A stretch of DNA of 64,000 nt from Butyrivibrio sp. CAG:318 (GTDB lineage Bacteria > Bacillota > Clostridia > Lachnospirales > Lachnospiraceae). This document shows, piece after piece, positions 60,321-64,000 of this stretch (positions are counted from its first letter, which is position 1; each line of letters begins with the position of its first letter). The notes beneath the pieces are model-generated. The model was given only the letters and a program-made list of their open reading frames with translations. It searched no databases and was not told the origin of the DNA. The translations under genes were made by a program, and so were the position numbers. Location of the stretch: NCBI GenBank assembly GCA_000431815.1, contig FR889221.1:1-64000 (forward strand), read 5' to 3'.

Positions 60321-61649
60321 TTATTCCTGAGCCTGCGCATTATCCGTCTGTGCCTGTTCATCCCTTGTGATTTCCACTTTGCGGATCACGTTACCCGATA
60401 CTTCCGTAATCTTAAATACCAGTCCGTCAGATTTGACTACTGCTTTCTCATCATCGTCCGGTATTCTGTCAAGTTTCGATATAAGATATCCGTTAAGTGT
60501 ATCGTATTCCTCACTTTCTATATCGGTTCCCAACAGCTTATTTATATCATCGAGTTCTGTAAGTCCGTCAACCACATATGTTCCGTTATCATCATGTGTG
60601 ATAGCTTCTTCTTCCTCATCATATTCATCCAGAATATTTCCGACAATTTCCTCGATAATATCTTCCATGCTTATGATGCCCGCCGTCTGTCCGTATTCAT
60701 CAACCACTATTCCCATATGTATTTTGGCTGTCTGCATATCTTTAAGAAGGTCATCTATATCCCTTGTCTCCGGCACAAAAAACGGCTCTCTTAACAGTGC
60801 TTTAAGATTTTTAAGTTTCTTAGCCCTGTTCGGGATGTTCCTGTAAAAAATAAGTGCATCCCTTATGTGAATAGTACCTATAATATCATCTATATCACCT
60901 TCATACACCGGAAAGCGGGAATACTTGCCGTCTATGTGGTTCTGTATAAAGGTATCCAGTGTCATTTCACAATCTATTGCTTCGATTGAGGCGCGGTGCG
61001 TCATGATATCGCCGGCAGATTTATCACCAAGTTCAAATATATTGGCAATCATTTCAGCCTCCGAAGCTTCCAAAACGCCCTGCTCCTGGCCTTCATTCAC
61101 CATTGTGATGATCTCTTCTTCTGTAACATTATCATTATCTTCATCCGGATTGATTCCGAATATTCTGATTATAATATGTGATAGTGCAGATACTGCCACA
61201 CATACCGGATAAAGCAATGTAATAAGTGCCTGTATAATTCTGCAATATCTCTTTGCTGTCTTAACCGGATTGCGTTTTCCTATTTTCTTCGGAATCATCA
61301 CACCGAAAACAAGGAGTATCAAAAGCATGACGACAGCAGTTATAATTGAAACAAGCGTTTTGTCGGCTTCGATGCATTTCATTATATATGCACGCACAAC
61401 TGTCAGTATGTAACCGCCCGCAACCAGATTGGTCACGAACATAATAACGTCAAAAGTATCACCGAAACGCGACGGGCTATCCATTATTTTCTTAAGCAGT
61501 ACAGCTCTCTTATCGCCCTCCTGTGATTTTTCATCTATTTCTTTCTCATTTATGTTCTTGAGTGCAGATTCAAAAGAATAAAGTATTGCATCTATTATCA
61601 GAAACAATGCAAAAAGACCTACACCTATATACGTCCGGCCATCGCCCAT
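60321..61649 (-). CDS. CNNM/CBS-domain membrane protein (hemolysin C/CorC family)
   Basis: 442 residues. Four hydrophobic segments in the first roughly 170 residues form a CNNM (DUF21) domain (YIGVGLFALFLIIDAILYSF; VMLLILLVFGVMIPKKIGKR). A pair of CBS domains follows (about 205-330; GDIMTHRASIEAIDCEMTL and FVPETRDIDDLLKDMQTAKI), then the acidic signature MEDIIEEIVGNILDEYDEEEE and a C-terminal CorC_HlyC domain (EYDTLNGYLISKLDRIPDDD). Members are linked to Mg2+ or Na+ efflux; the hemolysin name is historical. Start ATG follows AAGGATG. Confidence 0.9.
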   Translation of the reverse strand: MGDGRTYIGVGLFALFLIIDAILYSFESALKNINEKEIDEKSQEGDKRAVLLKKIMDSPSRFGDTFDVIMFVTNLVAGGYILTVVRAYIMKCIEADKTLVSIITAVVMLLILLVFGVMIPKKIGKRNPVKTAKRYCRIIQALITLLYPVCVAVSALSHIIIRIFGINPDEDNDNVTEEEIITMVNEGQEQGVLEASEAEMIANIFELGDKSAGDIMTHRASIEAIDCEMTLDTFIQNHIDGKYSRFPVYEGDIDDIIGTIHIRDALIFYRNIPNRAKKLKNLKALLREPFFVPETRDIDDLLKDMQTAKIHMGIVVDEYGQTAGIISMEDIIEEIVGNILDEYDEEEEAITHDDNGTYVVDGLTELDDINKLLGTDIESEEYDTLNGYLISKLDRIPDDDEKAVVKSDGLVFKITEVSGNVIRKVEITRDEQAQTDNAQAQE

Positions 61650-61674
61650 ATATCATCCTTTCCGTCCTTATATC

Positions 61675-62025
61675 CTATGTACGGATAATTTCCAGACTTG
61701 TAAGAAGTGCCTTGTTAACTTTTATTATAATCTCATTGTCAAGATGGCACACCTTATCCTTTAATCTAGTTTTGTCTATTGTTCTAAGCTGTTCCAACAG
61801 AATAACCGAATCTTTAATCATATCGTACTTATTAGAGTCTATCTCCACATGAGTCGGGAGTTTGGCTTTATTCATCCTTGATGTAATCGCTGCACATATA
61901 ACAGTCGGGCTGTGCTTGTTACCAGTATCATTTTGGATAATAAGCACAGGTCTTATTCCTCCCTGTTCAGACCCTATAACAGGTCTTAAATCGGCATAGA
62001 AAATATCTCCTCTTCTAACAATCAC
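61675..62025 (-). CDS. mazF: MazF/NdoA-type mRNA endoribonuclease
   Basis: A 116-residue toxin-like RNase of the MazF/PemK family that cuts mRNA at specific short sites. The family core is plain: [20 protein letters not shown], then [12 protein letters not shown] (catalytic Arg), [17 protein letters not shown] (catalytic Thr) and [10 protein letters not shown]. The start is uncertain: GTG 62023-62025 gives the family N-terminus MIVRRGD, while TTG 62029-62031 has better spacing from GGAG. In Bacillus the antitoxin gene lies between alr and ndoA; here only 79 nt separate alr and mazF, with no room for one. The gene downstream is the CBS protein. Confidence 0.9.
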   Translation of the reverse strand: MIVRRGDIFYADLRPVIGSEQGGIRPVLIIQNDTGNKHSPTVICAAITSRMNKAKLPTHVEIDSNKYDMIKDSVILLEQLRTIDKTRLKDKVCHLDNEIIIKVNKALLTSLEIIRT

Positions 62026-62104
62026 GATCAAACACACTCCGTCAATTAAATTTAACTTTATTATTGCTGCTTTCGTGTGTTTTTATTCAGTTAAGATCAA
62101 AAAT

Positions 62105-63226
62105 TTACGGAACGTACTTGCGTTCAACTCTCTGCGAAATTCCGCATACAAATTCATAATCGAATTTACCGGATATGGCAGCAAGTTCTTCAACCGTTAT
62201 GATTTCATCGCCGTCCTTACCGATAAGTGTAACTACATCTTCAACTTTCACATCCGGAATATCCGTAATGTCAACCATCATCTGATCCATACATATTCTT
62301 CCGAGAATAGGTGCCTTCTTTCCGTGGATCAGCACATAACCTTTGGACGAAAGCGAACGCGGGTAACCATCCGCATAACCGATTGCAACCGTGGCAACCC
62401 TGGTTGGCCGGTCGGTTATATAAGTCCTTCCGTAGCTGATTCCTTCACCTGCTTCCAGCTCTTTTACAAATATAACATGGCTCTTTAACTCCATTACCGG
62501 ATTATATTCTATCTCTGTCAGCATCTCATCTGACGGATGCATTCCATAAAGAATAATGCCCTCTCTTACCATGTCAAGCGCATATTCAGGCATATCAACT
62601 ATTGCCGCGCTGTTGCAGCAATGCCTTATTCTGAAATTCACTCCTCTGTCCGCAAGTTCATCTATTACTTTCATGAATCTTTCAAACTGTATATGTGAAA
62701 AAGTCTTATCGCCTGAATCCGCAGTTGCAAAATGCATGAAAATTCCCTCGCAGTCAAGTCCGGGCATCCTGCATACCCTCTCTATCTCGTCAACCGATGA
62801 TTCATCCGCCGCAAAACCTATTCTGTTCATTCCTGTGTTGATTTTTATATGGCATGAGGCACTTTCGTTCATCTGCACTGCACATTCTGATACTTCCTTT
62901 GCCATTTCTTCCGAAAGCATGGCAAATGTAATGCGGTTTCTGATTGCTTCTTCATATTCTGCCTTGCACACATATCCAAGCACAAGAATCATATTGTTGA
63001 TTCCGTGTTCCCTTAATTCAATTGCTTCTCTTGCCGTCGCTACCGCAAATCCGTAAACCTCGTCTTTAATTGCTTTGGCAACTTCTATTGCTCCGTGTCC
63101 GTAAGCATCCGCCTTAACGATTGCCATTATTTTGACATTGTCGCCGACTCTCTCCTTTGCCTGTCTGATATTGGCATGGAGCGCATCCAGATGTATTATT
63201 GCATAAGTTCTCGTAAACTTCTTCAT
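62105..63226 (-). CDS. alr: alanine racemase
   Basis: PLP enzyme making D-alanine for peptidoglycan (substrate route to MurF via D-Ala-D-Ala). 373 residues, normal. The PLP-binding lysine lies in IMAIVKADAYGHGAIEVAK. Other landmarks: HIKINTGMNRIGF, RHCCNSAAIVDMPEYALDMV, REGIILYGMHPSD and the second active-site region RICMDQMMVDITDIPD, with AIGYADGYPR. The start MKKFTRTYAIIHLDALHANI fits the family. It follows nnrD by 32 nt, a common neighbour pair in Firmicutes. Confidence 0.97.
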   Translation of the reverse strand: MKKFTRTYAIIHLDALHANIRQAKERVGDNVKIMAIVKADAYGHGAIEVAKAIKDEVYGFAVATAREAIELREHGINNMILVLGYVCKAEYEEAIRNRITFAMLSEEMAKEVSECAVQMNESASCHIKINTGMNRIGFAADESSVDEIERVCRMPGLDCEGIFMHFATADSGDKTFSHIQFERFMKVIDELADRGVNFRIRHCCNSAAIVDMPEYALDMVREGIILYGMHPSDEMLTEIEYNPVMELKSHVIFVKELEAGEGISYGRTYITDRPTRVATVAIGYADGYPRSLSSKGYVLIHGKKAPILGRICMDQMMVDITDIPDVKVEDVVTLIGKDGDEIITVEELAAISGKFDYEFVCGISQRVERKYVP

Positions 63227-63258
63227 TGCTGTTCATTATCCTCTATATATCTAACTGA

Positions 63259-64000
63259 TTATTTGCACATAACAGTGCCTATGTATTCAAAAAGATCTCC
63301 TGCTTTAACCGAATGCAGGCTCTTTCCTTCCGATGCCGCGCATCCCGCAAGTCCGTGTATGTATACGCCCATTGCCGCTGCCGAAAAAGGTTCCAGCCTG
63401 CACGCGAGCATACCTGATATTACACCTGTCAGGACATCGCCCATTCCGCCTTTGCTCATTGCCGCGCATCCGGATGTATTAATATATAATCCTCCGTCCG
63501 GTGATGCCACAACAGTCGCCGCATCCTTAAGTACACAAATGACATTATTTTCTGCAGCAAAACGTGCAGCAAATCCTGCAATATCTCTAAGTATATCATC
63601 CTTCGGAATGTGGCACAATCTTTCCATTTCACCTATGTGCGGAGTAATTATAACAGTACTTTTGCATTTTTTCAACAAAGAAATATCATCTGCGATAATA
63701 TTCAGTGCATCCGCGTCCATTATAAGCGGACATTCTGCCGAATCAATCACTTTATATACTATATTCCGTGCCGTTTCATCCGTACCAAGCCCTGGTCCGA
63801 TTATTATCCTCGACGCCCTGTCTGCAGCATTTTTAACCACATCAACGGCATCATTATTGTCATACCCGTCAACAATCGCCTCCGGTATAAGTTCCTTCAG
63901 CACCGCAGTATTGTTGTTATGCGTTACTATCTCCACGAGACCGCTGCCGCTTCTGTACGAGGCCTCCGCCGCAAGGTAAGCCGCACCGCTCATTCTGGCA
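63259..64000 (-). CDS. nnrD: ADP/ATP-dependent NAD(P)H-hydrate dehydratase domain (cut by window end)
   Basis: The visible 247 codons are the C-terminal kinase-like domain of the NAD(P)HX repair enzyme. Motifs: SGAAYLAAEASYRSGSGLVE, IIGPGLGTDETARNI, LIMDADALNIIADDI, VIITPHIGEMERLCHI and the catalytic GCAAMSKGGMGDVLTGVISG. The ATG at 63993 is internal; the frame continues upstream to the window edge, so the N-terminus, and possibly a NnrE epimerase domain, lies outside. It repairs hydrated NADH/NADPH. In the same orientation as alr, 32 nt upstream of it. Confidence 0.92.
   Translation of the reverse strand, partial: ARMSGAAYLAAEASYRSGSGLVEIVTHNNNTAVLKELIPEAIVDGYDNNDAVDVVKNAADRASRIIIGPGLGTDETARNIVYKVIDSAECPLIMDADALNIIADDISLLKKCKSTVIITPHIGEMERLCHIPKDDILRDIAGFAARFAAENNVICVLKDAATVVASPDGGLYINTSGCAAMSKGGMGDVLTGVISGMLACRLEPFSAAAMGVYIHGLAGCAASEGKSLHSVKAGDLFEYIGTVMCK

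Overview
The window looks like a chromosome segment of a Gram-positive Clostridia species, most likely Lachnospiraceae. The evidence is the dcw division cluster starting at mraZ, the priA-def-fmt-rsmB-rlmN-prpC-prkC-rsgA-rpe-thiN run typical of Firmicutes, a T-box leader on thrS, an LPXTG surface protein, class-B PBPs and a DNPR-type (meso-diaminopimelate) MurE. Almost all genes lie on the minus strand; the only plus-strand genes I support are yitT, an AraC-type regulator and ychF. I found no rRNA, tRNA, CRISPR array, IS element or prophage. The genus cannot be fixed from the sequence alone.

Region 1-9.2 kb is accessory. It holds the 5' end of an ABC permease with a possible attenuated leader, two decayed genes (one unidentified, one flavodoxin with an in-frame TGA), a small kinase-like protein, an FMN-dependent alpha-hydroxy-acid dehydrogenase, a SulP transporter, a short DUF2798 protein, a YjbR/MGMT fusion coupled to a chemoreceptor that ends in a PilZ module, and a DUF11 protein. 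Region 9.2-13.9 kb has thrS behind a threonine T-box, YitT and an NhaC antiporter.

Region 13.9-25.9 kb is the dcw cluster: mraZ-rsmH-ftsL-PBP-PBP-murD-ftsW-murA-divIB-ftsZ. mraY and murG are absent from it. A textbook promoter precedes mraZ, followed by five CAC (GTG) half-sites spaced exactly 10 bp, which is a MraZ operator. There is an internal terminator before murA and a separate promoter for ftsZ.

Region 26-39.2 kb is mixed: a GH59-type glycosidase with an overlapping lipoprotein gene and a divergent AraC regulator, a MATE exporter, lgt with a long acidic tail, ychF, a beta-solenoid-like surface protein, and an LPXTG protein behind a TetR gene whose promoter carries a clean operator palindrome.

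Region 39.3-59.6 kb reads as one 16-gene operon, uppP to thiN, from a promoter at 59594-59622 to a terminator at 39262-39302, with gaps of at most 45 nt and several overlaps. It joins lipid-carrier recycling, chromosome translocation, murE/murF, the one-carbon enzymes fhs and folD, and the formyl-Met cycle (fmt, def). It also carries rRNA methylation, the PrkC/PrpC kinase-phosphatase pair, ribosome assembly (rsgA), rpe and thiN. Region 59.6-64 kb carries nnrD (cut by the window end), alr, a mazF without an adjacent antitoxin, a CBS-domain membrane protein and a TepA/ClpP-like protease.
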